From IMG/VR virus record IMGVR_UViG_3300012008_000230, positions 5,150 through 25,563 of that record: a stretch of 20,414 bases of DNA. One strand, written 5' to 3'. Positions 5,862 through 12,494 of the stretch are shown in pieces (within the stretch, counting starts at the first letter, position 1; every line of letters starts with the position of its first letter). The notes below the pieces were generated by a model. The model was not told the DNA's origin. It saw only the letters and a program-made list of their open reading frames with translations, and did not search any database. This DNA is from a virus. Both the position numbers and the translations under genes were made by a program.

Positions 5862-6040
5862 TGCAGGCTGGGTCGAAGTGCGGCTATCACTGGCGTGCTC
5901 CGTGGATTCCGCCGCCGACGCTCGATCGGATCGACCGGGATTATGCGATGAAGCACCGCCCCGACGAGATCTGCGTCTTGGGCGCCGGTCACAGTGGCGA
6001 CCATCGATCCATCGCGAAGGTCACGGCGACGCAGAGATGA
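5861..6040 (+). CDS. Small hypothetical protein
   Basis: 59 residues from the ATG in a TAATG junction to a TGA in an ATGA junction. The peptide is Trp/His/Pro-rich near its start (KCGYHWRAPWIPPP) and then charged (LDRIDRDYAMKHRPDE). No family is recognised. Coupling on both sides and the lack of any better frame across the same bases are the evidence. Confidence 0.6.
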   Translation: MQAGSKCGYHWRAPWIPPPTLDRIDRDYAMKHRPDEICVLGAGHSGDHRSIAKVTATQR

Positions 6041-6198
6041 GGCGCGTGGCTGATCTCGGCGACATCCTCGTCGGCGACCGTCTTGGCGAGCTCCTCGACG
6101 CGACGTGCTTTGGCGAGCGGTCATGGATCCAGGAGCTGCGCGCCCGGATCGCGGCTGAGATTGTGACCGAAGCGGATCTGCCGGCCTTCCTGCGATGA
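6037..6198 (+). CDS. Small hypothetical protein
   Basis: 53 residues, coupled at both ends by ATGA overlaps (start 6037, stop overlapping 6195). It reads as two or three amphipathic helices (VADLGDILVGDRLGELL, WIQELRARIAAEIV). No motif; unknown. Confidence 0.6.
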   Translation: MRRVADLGDILVGDRLGELLDATCFGERSWIQELRARIAAEIVTEADLPAFLR

Positions 6199-6476
6199 AG
6201 GTAGCCCTGCTCGAGCGATGCGACCGCCCCGGTCATCCGCTACATGCCAACGACGAGCGGTGGGACATCGTGCGCACCCTCGAGGTGAGCGATCCACCAC
6301 CACCCGACATCAAGGTCCCGCAGATGCTCGGGCCGATGCCACTCGCTGGCGACCAAAAGTCCGAGCACGAGTTCCAGTTCTTGCGGTACCGCAAGCGCGT
6401 CCACGCGCCGACGCATGTCGCGATTGGCACCGACGACGCAACCTTCGAGATGTTCCTCGCGTACGAACGGACGTAA
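6195..6476 (+). CDS. Small hypothetical protein
   Basis: 93 residues from an ATG in an ATGA overlap. Mixed alpha/beta composition with a Pro-rich stretch (SDPPPPDIKVP) and a basic segment (FLRYRKRVHAPTH). No recognised family. It is the last gene of the coupled run 4153-6476; a small inverted repeat spans its stop codon. Confidence 0.65.
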   Translation: MKVALLERCDRPGHPLHANDERWDIVRTLEVSDPPPPDIKVPQMLGPMPLAGDQKSEHEFQFLRYRKRVHAPTHVAIGTDDATFEMFLAYERT

Positions 6477-6492
6477 ACAAACGCGTACGTCC
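6469..6492 (+). terminator. Weak hairpin across the stop of the 6195 gene
   Basis: GGACGTA (6469-6475) pairs perfectly with TACGTCC (6486-6492) around a 10-nt loop. There is no T-run after it, so intrinsic termination is doubtful. It lies at the start of one of the few real gaps (6477-6545), which otherwise shows nothing clear. Confidence 0.25.
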
Positions 6493-6545
6493 TAACCCCG
6501 CTGTAGCCACCTAAGACACCGCTCCTCGGCGCATGCTGCACGCGG

Positions 6546-6761
6546 ATGAGCAGGGCAGTCTCGCTCCACGGACGAACGGCTGAACTGTGCGAGCAGGTCG
6601 ACGAGCGGCTTCAGCTCGAGGGCTGGCCCGCGACCCCCGCGCGACGGGCGCGCGCGATCCTCGAGCTCGAATACGCCCGCGAACGCGTCGGGCTGGCGGC
6701 GGACGACCGCGCGACGGTCCAGGCGGCCATCTGGGCCCTCGTCCCGATCAGCGACCGGTGA
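6546..6761 (+). CDS. Small helical hypothetical protein upstream of HNH/terminase
   Basis: 71 residues, ATG 6546, mostly Arg/Ala/Glu-rich helices (TAELCEQVDERLQLEGW, RARAILELEYARERVGL). Its TGA overlaps a GTGATG at 6758, the pattern that begins most genes here. A small protein just ahead of HNH and TerL could be a small terminase subunit, but it is shorter than usual and has no visible helix-turn-helix, so that is only a possibility. Confidence 0.6.
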   Translation: MSRAVSLHGRTAELCEQVDERLQLEGWPATPARRARAILELEYARERVGLAADDRATVQAAIWALVPISDR

Positions 6762-6780
6762 TGTTCCACGTGACCTCCCG

Positions 6781-7038
6781 CTGAGTGCCCCCTACGGCAC
6801 CGAGCACCGCCGCCTCCGCGAAGAAGTCCTCGCGAGCCCCGACGCGAAGTGCTGCATCGGCTACCCGGTCGGGATCCACGGCGCCGCGTGCGTCCCGCCC
6901 GACACGCTCGACCACAAAATCCCGCGCATCCGCGGCGGCGCGACGACCCGCGCCAACTCCCGGCCGCTCTGTGGCTCCGGTTCGTGCAACTCGCGCAAAG
7001 GGCGCGACGAGCGGCGACGCACGTGGCGCGACCGCTAA
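6781..7038 (+). CDS. HNH endonuclease of the packaging module, start irregular
   Basis: The frame from 6781 reads SAPYGTEHRRLREEVLASP, then C24/C25 and C37, LDHKIPRIRGG (D44-H45), N59, and C64/C69 in PLCGSGSCNSRKGRD: a small phage HNH protein of about 85 residues. Such proteins next to terL are needed with TerL for genome-end cutting in several phages. No ATG, GTG or TTG lies in this frame. A CTG at 6781 is possible, or translation begins at GTG 6758 / ATG 6761 (MFHVTS) and enters this frame by a -1 shift near TCCCG; one more C there would join them exactly. It overlaps the long TerL frame completely. Confidence 0.75.
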   Translation: MSAPYGTEHRRLREEVLASPDAKCCIGYPVGIHGAACVPPDTLDHKIPRIRGGATTRANSRPLCGSGSCNSRKGRDERRRTWRDR

Positions 7039-8524
7039 CGGCTGCATCTGCGCTGGCTGCAAGGCCGGCCTCGCGCCGTTCACGCTCAAGCACTTCGTCG
7101 CGTGGTCCTCCGACCTCATCCTCGACAACGACGAACGCTGGACGCTCGAGCCGTTCCAGCTCGAGTTCATCGACGATCTCTTCGCGGGCCGTCCAGAAAA
7201 CTGGCTCATCTTGCCCGAAGGTCAGGGCAAAACGACCCTCATCGCGGGCGTGGTGCTCCATCACCTCGAGCACCGGATCATGGGCAAGGTTCCGGTCGCA
7301 GCGAGTTCGCGCGATCAGGCCGAGATCCTCTATGGCCAGATGAAGAGCTTCGTCCGACGTACCCCGCGGCTGCATCGCCTGTTCAACGGCAAGCCGGTGA
7401 TCCGCTGCTTCGACGGGTACCGCGAGGTCGAGCATTTCGTGACCGAGTCGACGAGCAAGGTCTACGCGGCCGACGACAAGACGGCCGACGGCGTGATCTT
7501 CACCCTGGCGATCATCGAAGAGCTCCACCGGCATAAGGACCTGCGGCTCTACCGGACCTGGACCGGCAAGGCCCGCAAGCGCAAGGGCGCCCAGGTCGTC
7601 ACGATCTCGACCGCCGGCGAGCCCTATTCCGACTTCGAGGACACCCGGGAGCGGATCCGCCAGCTGCCGGGTGCCAAGCGTCGGGGCAGTTTCGTGCGGG
7701 CATGCTCCGCGCAGATCGTGATCCACGACTGGTCCGTCCCGCCGAAGGCCGACATCACAGACATGCGAGTCGTGAAGCAGGCGAACCCGTTCAGCGGCAT
7801 CACGACGGAATCACTTCAGCAGGACTTCGACTCGCCGACGATGACGCTGGCGCATTTCTCGCGCTTCAAGGGCAACCTCGCAACGCGCGCGATCAGTTCG
7901 GCGATCAACGACAGCGAGTGGTCGCGCGCTCTCTCGAAAGAGAAGATCCCCGAGGGTGAGCCGATCTGGATCGGCATCGACATCGGCCGCGTCTGGGACA
8001 CCACGGCGATCGTCCCGCTCTGGCCGAGGGATGCCGGCTTCCGGCTCATTGGGCCGGCGAAGATCCTCACGCCGCCGCGGATCAGCGGAGAGCGCCTGAG
8101 CTCCGACGAGATCCACCGCGCGATCCTCGAACTGCACGAGCGCAACCCGATCCACACCGCGGTGATTGACCCGTTCGACGCGAGCGACACGATCGAGTGG
8201 CTGACCGACACCATCGGGTGCGAGGTCATCGAATGGACGAACCGTGACGAGAGCCAGACGGACGACTACGAGCAGTGGATGACCGGGCTCCGAGTCGGCT
8301 GGCTGAAGCACAGCGGCGATCGCGGGCTCACCCGCCACGTCTTCAACGCGGTCGCGCGGATGCTGCCGAATGGGAAGACCCGCTTCGACCGGGCGAAGTC
8401 CAGCCGCCAGGGCGGAGATAACGACGCGCGCGTGATCGACGCGCTCGTCGCCGCCGCGATGGTGAACGCGAAGGTGGCCGAGGAGTTCGGAGAGGACGGC
8501 GGCGACGCATGGGTTGCCAGCTGA
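6785..8524 (+). CDS. terL: Terminase large subunit (start uncertain; homology begins about 7041)
   Basis: Packaging ATPase-nuclease. Numbering from GTG 6785: Walker A LPEGQGKTT (143-151), Walker B with E245/E246 in LAIIEELH, a coupling-type ISTAGEP, and nuclease acids D399 (IGIDIG), D462 (VIDPFD) and D547/D552 (DARVIDAL). The ATP-driven motor would dock on the portal, and the nuclease end cuts the concatemer. The first 85 codons from GTG 6785 are the shadow of the HNH gene and look non-coding; family-like sequence begins near NGCICAGCKAG, at 7041. No start codon lies in frame between the HNH stop and that point. A true start may be GTG 7023 with a one-base frame change, or an HNH-TerL fusion. 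The 3' end overlaps the next gene by 16 bp. Confidence 0.85.
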   Translation: MPPTAPSTAASAKKSSRAPTRSAASATRSGSTAPRASRPTRSTTKSRASAAARRPAPTPGRSVAPVRATRAKGATSGDARGATANGCICAGCKAGLAPFTLKHFVAWSSDLILDNDERWTLEPFQLEFIDDLFAGRPENWLILPEGQGKTTLIAGVVLHHLEHRIMGKVPVAASSRDQAEILYGQMKSFVRRTPRLHRLFNGKPVIRCFDGYREVEHFVTESTSKVYAADDKTADGVIFTLAIIEELHRHKDLRLYRTWTGKARKRKGAQVVTISTAGEPYSDFEDTRERIRQLPGAKRRGSFVRACSAQIVIHDWSVPPKADITDMRVVKQANPFSGITTESLQQDFDSPTMTLAHFSRFKGNLATRAISSAINDSEWSRALSKEKIPEGEPIWIGIDIGRVWDTTAIVPLWPRDAGFRLIGPAKILTPPRISGERLSSDEIHRAILELHERNPIHTAVIDPFDASDTIEWLTDTIGCEVIEWTNRDESQTDDYEQWMTGLRVGWLKHSGDRGLTRHVFNAVARMLPNGKTRFDRAKSSRQGGDNDARVIDALVAAAMVNAKVAEEFGEDGGDAWVAS

Positions 8525-8706
8525 AGAAGCCGGCGCGGGTCATCACCGAGCGCGAGGCCGATGTGGTCCGGCTGCTCAAGCTCGGGCACCGCTTCAAGGC
8601 GATCGCGCACGAGCTCGGGATGAGCGAGTCGACGGCGCGCACGCATGCCCAGATCGCCCGTCGGAAGCTCGAAGCGGTCGGTCTCGCAGAGATCGTCGGT
8701 ATCTAG
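8509..8706 (+). CDS. Mini LuxR-type helix-turn-helix protein (copy 3)
   Basis: 65 residues from the ATG inside the terL 3' end. ITEREADVVRLL, KAIAHELGMSESTARTHAQIARRKLEAVGL is a GerE-type DNA-binding domain covering the whole protein. It is strikingly similar to copy 2 at 5412 and more distant from copy 1 at 1167. Its TAG stop lies within a perfect palindrome (8703-8719), possibly a site bound by one of these proteins (inferred). Confidence 0.8.
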   Translation: MGCQLKKPARVITEREADVVRLLKLGHRFKAIAHELGMSESTARTHAQIARRKLEAVGLAEIVGI

Positions 8707-8719
8707 ACGAAACGTCTAG
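8703..8719 (+). promoter_or_regulatory. Perfect palindrome CTAGACG-AAA-CGTCTAG
   Basis: Seven-base arms around AAA, spanning the stop of the third LuxR-type gene. Its right half AAACGTCTAGG (8710-8720) recurs on the opposite strand at 12420-12430 in another intergenic gap. CTAG is rare in this DNA. It could be an operator (stoperator-like) or a short terminator hairpin; no T-run follows. Confidence 0.4.
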
Positions 8720-8766
8720 GGTTCCCGGCCGCTCGACGCGCACTCGCATACGTCCGAGACGGCATC

Positions 8767-8898
8767 CTGACGCCTGATGAGCGGCATCGGTACGCCGTCC
8801 TGATCGTCATGTTCGCCATCGTGGCGGTCAGCGTGCTGGCGTTCGCGGCCACGGCGGGACTCGCCTGGCGGATCTTCCACGCGGCAGCGGGCATCTGA
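8767..8898 (+). CDS. Small single-pass membrane protein, start uncertain
   Basis: The frame ending at TGA 8898 encodes a clear membrane helix (VLIVMFAIVAVSVLAF...) followed by AWRIFHAAAG. The only ATG is 8809, inside the helix (29 residues). A CTG at 8767 would give TPDERHRYAVLIV and 43 residues, a more natural protein. The frame is open back to the TAG of the preceding gene, so readthrough or a missed start is also possible. It sits between terL and portal; function unknown. Confidence 0.4.
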   Translation: MTPDERHRYAVLIVMFAIVAVSVLAFAATAGLAWRIFHAAAGI

Positions 8899-8912
8899 GC
8901 GCGGGAGGCTGA

Positions 8913-10451
8913 TTGAGCGTTTTCGGCGAAGCCCTCTCCGGTCTCCGGTCCGCGATCGCACTGCCCCAGGCCACGCCCCGGCGGTTCTTCCAGATCGGCC
9001 TTCCTGGCGAGCGCGACTACCAGCAGATGGTCAAGGAGGGTGCGGGGAACTCGATCGTCGGGGCCTGCATGAACTTCATCGTCCGGACCTTCCCCGAGGC
9101 GCCGCTTCAGATCCGCGACATGACACAGGGCGAGCCCGGCCGCGCACTCGCGCGCCATGACCTGCTCTCGCTGGTCCGCCGCCCGACCCGCGACGCCTCG
9201 GCCCCCGTCGCCGGCCACTATCCCGGGATCATCCTCTGGATGGCGACGCTCGTGTCGTTCGTCATCGACGGCAACGCGTACTGGCTGAAGGTCCGCGACC
9301 AGACCGGGCGCGTCGTGCAGCTCTGGTACGTCCCGCACTGGATGATGGAGCCGCGCTGGCCGACCGCGCCGGGCAACACCGTGTTCATCGACCACTACGA
9401 CTACACGCCCTTCGGCCAGCCGATCCCGGTCGACCCGTCCGAGGTCGTGCATTTCCGGTTCGGCGTCGATCCCGAGAACACCCGCAAGGGCTACTCGCAG
9501 CTCAAGACCGTGATTCGCGAGGTCGCGACCGACGAGGAGGCGAGCGCGTTCTCGGCGTCGCTCCTGCACAACTACGGCGTGCCCGGCCTCGTGCTCTCGC
9601 CGGCCAAAGACAGCAAGCGCGTCATGGGCAAGGACGAGCGCGATTCGGCGAAGGCCGACCTCATCCAGAAGACGACCGGCGAGCACCGCGGCGAGCCGCT
9701 CGTCATGAGCCTGCCGACCGAGGTCACGTCGTTCGGGTTCTCGCCGCAGCAGATGGATCTCGGCGCGATCCGCCACCTTCCCGAGGAGCGGGTCACCTCC
9801 GCGCTCGGCCTACCCGCGGCCGTCATCGGGCTCGGCAGTGGGCTGCAGGGAGTCCGGATCGGGGCGACGTTGCGCGAGCTCCTCGGCCTCGCCTGGCGCG
9901 GCTGCCTCATGCCGACGACCGGGCTGCTCGGGGAGCAGCTCTGGACGCAGCTGCTGCCCGACTTCCTGACCGCCAACGTGGATCTCAACCCCGAGGCCGC
10001 GTCCGCCGAGCTCGAGGGCCTCGCGGTGCGGTTCGACTACCGCAAGGTCAGCGGCCTGGCCGGCGACTTCCAGGCCGAGGCCGACTACTGGGCGACGATG
10101 CTGCGCTCCGAGATCGCGATGCGCGCCGAAGCCCGCTCGGCGCTCGGGCTCCCGGTCGACGCGAAGCGCGACAACGTCTTCGTCGCATCCCCGGGCGTCG
10201 GCCAGAACGCGGCGGGCGGCAGCGCGAATGGCGCCGGATCGCCCGCGCTGCTCAAGTCCGAGACCCAGCTCGAGATCGAGGCTCGCCGACTCCGCGAAGG
10301 ACTCGCCGAGGCGGAGGACCGCGCCGAGCGGCGGGAGGAGCGCCACGACGCGACGCTCGAGGCACTCGCGCGCCCGCGCGCCACGCGGCGCGAATACTTC
10401 CGCGACCCGAAGACCCACCTCGTCACCAGCCACGTCGACGAGCCGGCGTAG
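8913..10451 (+). CDS. Portal protein, HK97-type
   Basis: 512 residues. The TTG start at 8913 is supported by GGGAGG four bases upstream. The sequence has typical HK97-family portal features: NSIVGACMNFIVRTFPEAPLQI near the N-terminus, GNAYWLKVRDQTGRVVQLWYVP, VVHFRFGVDPENTRKGYSQL and the stem region ALGLPAAVIGLGSG. The last 75 or so residues are a charged helix (IEARRLREGLAEAEDRAERREERHD), likely coiled coil, ending in a basic tail. Twelve copies would form the DNA channel at one capsid vertex and bind TerL. Followed by probable virion genes before the protease. Confidence 0.9.
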   Translation: MSVFGEALSGLRSAIALPQATPRRFFQIGLPGERDYQQMVKEGAGNSIVGACMNFIVRTFPEAPLQIRDMTQGEPGRALARHDLLSLVRRPTRDASAPVAGHYPGIILWMATLVSFVIDGNAYWLKVRDQTGRVVQLWYVPHWMMEPRWPTAPGNTVFIDHYDYTPFGQPIPVDPSEVVHFRFGVDPENTRKGYSQLKTVIREVATDEEASAFSASLLHNYGVPGLVLSPAKDSKRVMGKDERDSAKADLIQKTTGEHRGEPLVMSLPTEVTSFGFSPQQMDLGAIRHLPEERVTSALGLPAAVIGLGSGLQGVRIGATLRELLGLAWRGCLMPTTGLLGEQLWTQLLPDFLTANVDLNPEAASAELEGLAVRFDYRKVSGLAGDFQAEADYWATMLRSEIAMRAEARSALGLPVDAKRDNVFVASPGVGQNAAGGSANGAGSPALLKSETQLEIEARRLREGLAEAEDRAERREERHDATLEALARPRATRREYFRDPKTHLVTSHVDEPA

Positions 10452-10471
10452 GCCGGGGAAGGAGCCGCTAG

Positions 10472-10885
10472 ATGGCCGCCGCGACGAAGATCACTCAGGC
10501 AGTCGCCAGCCTCATGGCTGACGCCGGCATCGGCACGATCTCCAACTCCGGCTTCGTGAAGATCTACGACGCGACCGGCGGCGTCCCGGCCACGGCCGAC
10601 ACCGCGCTGACCACGCAGGTGCTTCTCGCCACGCTCACCCTGAATGCCGATGCGTTCCCCGCCGCGGTGAACGGCCTGCTCACCGCGAACGCGATCACGC
10701 AGGACTCGAGCGCCGATGCGACCGGGACTGCCGCGTTCTTCCGCGTCACCAAGAGCGACGGCACCGTGCTCTGGCAGGGCACCTGTGGCACCGCGGCCGC
10801 CGACATGATCCTCAACAGCGTGGCGATCTCGGCGGGTGCCGCGGTCCAGGTGTCGAGCCTGACCTATACGGTGCAGTTGGGATGA
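10472..10885 (+). CDS. Probable virion structural protein (beta-rich)
   Basis: 137 residues with a good ribosome-binding site (GGAAGGAG) before ATG 10472. After a short helix the protein is Ala/Thr/Val/Gly-rich and beta-like: GFVKIYDATGG, QVLLATLTLNADAF, LTANAITQDSSADATGTAAFFRVTKSDGT, and a C-terminal VQVSSLTYTVQLG. I recognise this as an uncharacterised protein type found among phage head genes. It is probably an accessory capsid or fibre-like protein; the role is inferred from position and composition. Confidence 0.7.
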   Translation: MAAATKITQAVASLMADAGIGTISNSGFVKIYDATGGVPATADTALTTQVLLATLTLNADAFPAAVNGLLTANAITQDSSADATGTAAFFRVTKSDGTVLWQGTCGTAAADMILNSVAISAGAAVQVSSLTYTVQLG

Positions 10886-10911
10886 GCCCGCAGGCGCTGG
10901 AGAACCGCTAG

Positions 10912-11661
10912 ATGGCTGATGCCATCGTCCAGGTCGCCCCCGATTCAACGGGCGCGAAGATCGACAACAGCTCGCTCGCCGTCGGCGCGAACACGGTCAT
11001 GCGCCAGCGGACGAACATCGCCGACCCGACCGACCCGCTCGCACTCGCGGCGGTCACCAATGCCGCTCCGGCATCGAGCGCCTATGGCCTGGTGACCCGC
11101 GAAGCACCGGCGGCGACCCTGTTCCGCGGCCGGGCCAACACGTTCAGGACTCCCGGCCGCGCGGGGACCGTGGGCCAGAAGATCTTCGCCCTGCATAACG
11201 CGACCGGCTCGACGGTGAAGATCCATATCAATCAGGTCACCATCGACCTCGTGCAGACAGTGGTCAAGGCCGTCACCGTGCTGCCGCCCGCTATCCGCAT
11301 CCACCGCTTCACGGCCGTCCCGACGAACGGCACGTCGCTCGCGAAGGTGACGAAAGACACCACCCTCACGCCGAGCGCCTCGGTGACGGCATGGGGCGAT
11401 GCGTCGGCGGACGGCACCGGCTCCGGCACGACGCTGACCGCCACCATCCCCGCGGGCAACATGCTGTCGCAGGAATTCGCGGCACGATTCATCACCGCAG
11501 CGGGCTACGAGATGTTCGACCGCGCCACGTTCCTCGATGGCGACGTGGACGTGGTCCTCGGGGCGCTCGAGGGCATCGTCGTGTTCCTCGATTACGTCCT
11601 TGCCACCCAGAACCCGATCACAGACATGTGGGTGGTCGGCTGTGATTGGGACGAGATCTAG
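10912..11661 (+). CDS. Probable virion structural protein
   Basis: 249 residues. The start at ATG 10912 is preceded by GGAGA, in a start region sharing CCGCTAGATGGC with the previous gene. The protein is beta-rich with an N-terminal extended part, then repeated Val/Thr strands (KIHINQVTIDLVQTVVK, SASVTAWGDASADGTGSGTTL) and an aromatic/acidic end (DMWVVGCDWDEI). No enzymatic motif. Lying between portal and protease, it is likely a minor or decoration protein of the virion. Function otherwise unknown. Confidence 0.7.
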   Translation: MADAIVQVAPDSTGAKIDNSSLAVGANTVMRQRTNIADPTDPLALAAVTNAAPASSAYGLVTREAPAATLFRGRANTFRTPGRAGTVGQKIFALHNATGSTVKIHINQVTIDLVQTVVKAVTVLPPAIRIHRFTAVPTNGTSLAKVTKDTTLTPSASVTAWGDASADGTGSGTTLTATIPAGNMLSQEFAARFITAAGYEMFDRATFLDGDVDVVLGALEGIVVFLDYVLATQNPITDMWVVGCDWDEI

Positions 11662-11664
11662 GTC

Positions 11665-12411
11665 GTGCTGATCGACCTCCGTTCGCTCGTTGAGAGCAGC
11701 GGAGCCCTGGCGATCACTGGGACGGTCGCGGACGCGCAGGCGACAGACACGAGCGCGGCCAGCGCCATCGAGGCGTTCGTCGGCGCGACCGCATCCGCGC
11801 AGACGCCGACCACGAGCTCCGCCGTAGCGATCGTGGACATCATCGGCACCGTGGCCTCGACACAGGCCGCGACCACCTCCGCCGCGACCGAGGTCGAGGA
11901 CTTCATCGCGGCGACGATCGACTCGCAGACCGCGCCGGCGTCGGCGGCCGCTGGCAGCGAGGTGTTCGTCGCTGCGGTCACCGGCCCGCAGACCGCCATG
12001 ACCAGCGCCGGGGCCGGCAGCGAGGCGTTCATCGGCGCGATCGCGAGCGCCGCTCCGGCCGGCGTGTCGGCGGCCGTGGCGCTGGTGCCGGACGCTCCCG
12101 CCGCGCCCGCGCCCATCCCGTTCGTCGTCACCGTCACTGGTGGTGGCGGCGGACCGCGCACGCATACGCGACCACCGCCGCACCGCCTGCTGCGCACGTA
12201 TCCGTACTTCCAGCGCGAGCCACCGATGGCGACAGCGGCCGTCACATCGGTCGGGCAGTCTCCGCGTTCATCGGCGCTCGCGATCGTGAGCATGGTCGCG
12301 GCCATCAGGTCGCAATCGCCGGAATCGCGCGCGCGAATCCTGGTCGAGCACGACAGCGACTGGCTCCGTCAGGCGCTCGCGGAGGATGAGGAACTGCTCG
12401 CACTGGCGTAG
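11665..12411 (+). CDS. Alanine-rich tandem-repeat protein, probable virion component
   Basis: 248 residues from GTG 11665, three bases after the preceding stop. Residues about 17-145 consist of six imperfect repeats of about 21 residues, consensus IGTVASxQAxTTSAAxxxExF, very rich in Ala, Thr and Ser; short amphipathic repeats of this kind suggest a fibrous beta structure. A Gly/Pro/His-rich hinge follows (TGGGGGPRTHTRPPPHRLL), then a different, helical tail with an acidic end (WLRQALAEDEELLALA). Similar low-complexity repeats occur in phage fibre-like or head-decoration proteins, but no specific family is assigned. A partial fusion of two proteins is possible. Confidence 0.65.
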   Translation: MLIDLRSLVESSGALAITGTVADAQATDTSAASAIEAFVGATASAQTPTTSSAVAIVDIIGTVASTQAATTSAATEVEDFIAATIDSQTAPASAAAGSEVFVAAVTGPQTAMTSAGAGSEAFIGAIASAAPAGVSAAVALVPDAPAAPAPIPFVVTVTGGGGGPRTHTRPPPHRLLRTYPYFQREPPMATAAVTSVGQSPRSSALAIVSMVAAIRSQSPESRARILVEHDSDWLRQALAEDEELLALA

Positions 12412-12419
12412 TCGATTTC

Positions 12420-12430
12420 CCTAGACGTTT
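12420..12430 (-). promoter_or_regulatory. Second CTAGACG site (CCTAGACGTTT)
   Basis: Reads AAACGTCTAGG on the minus strand, an exact 11-base match to 8710-8720. It lies in the 83-bp gap before the protease gene (12412-12494), where I see no gene. A repressor or regulator binding site is possible; no promoter is evident beside it. Confidence 0.3.
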
Positions 12431-12494
12431 TGATGAGGATTTCGGCCCTCGCGGCGCCCATGAGCGCCTGACGACTGGATAGGTTCCGGAGCGC

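Noticed and set aside
6785-7038. First 85 codons of the long terL frame as a real N-terminal domain
   Set aside because: They are Ala/Ser/Thr/Arg-rich shadow sequence of the well-conserved HNH frame; terminase-like sequence starts only about 7041.
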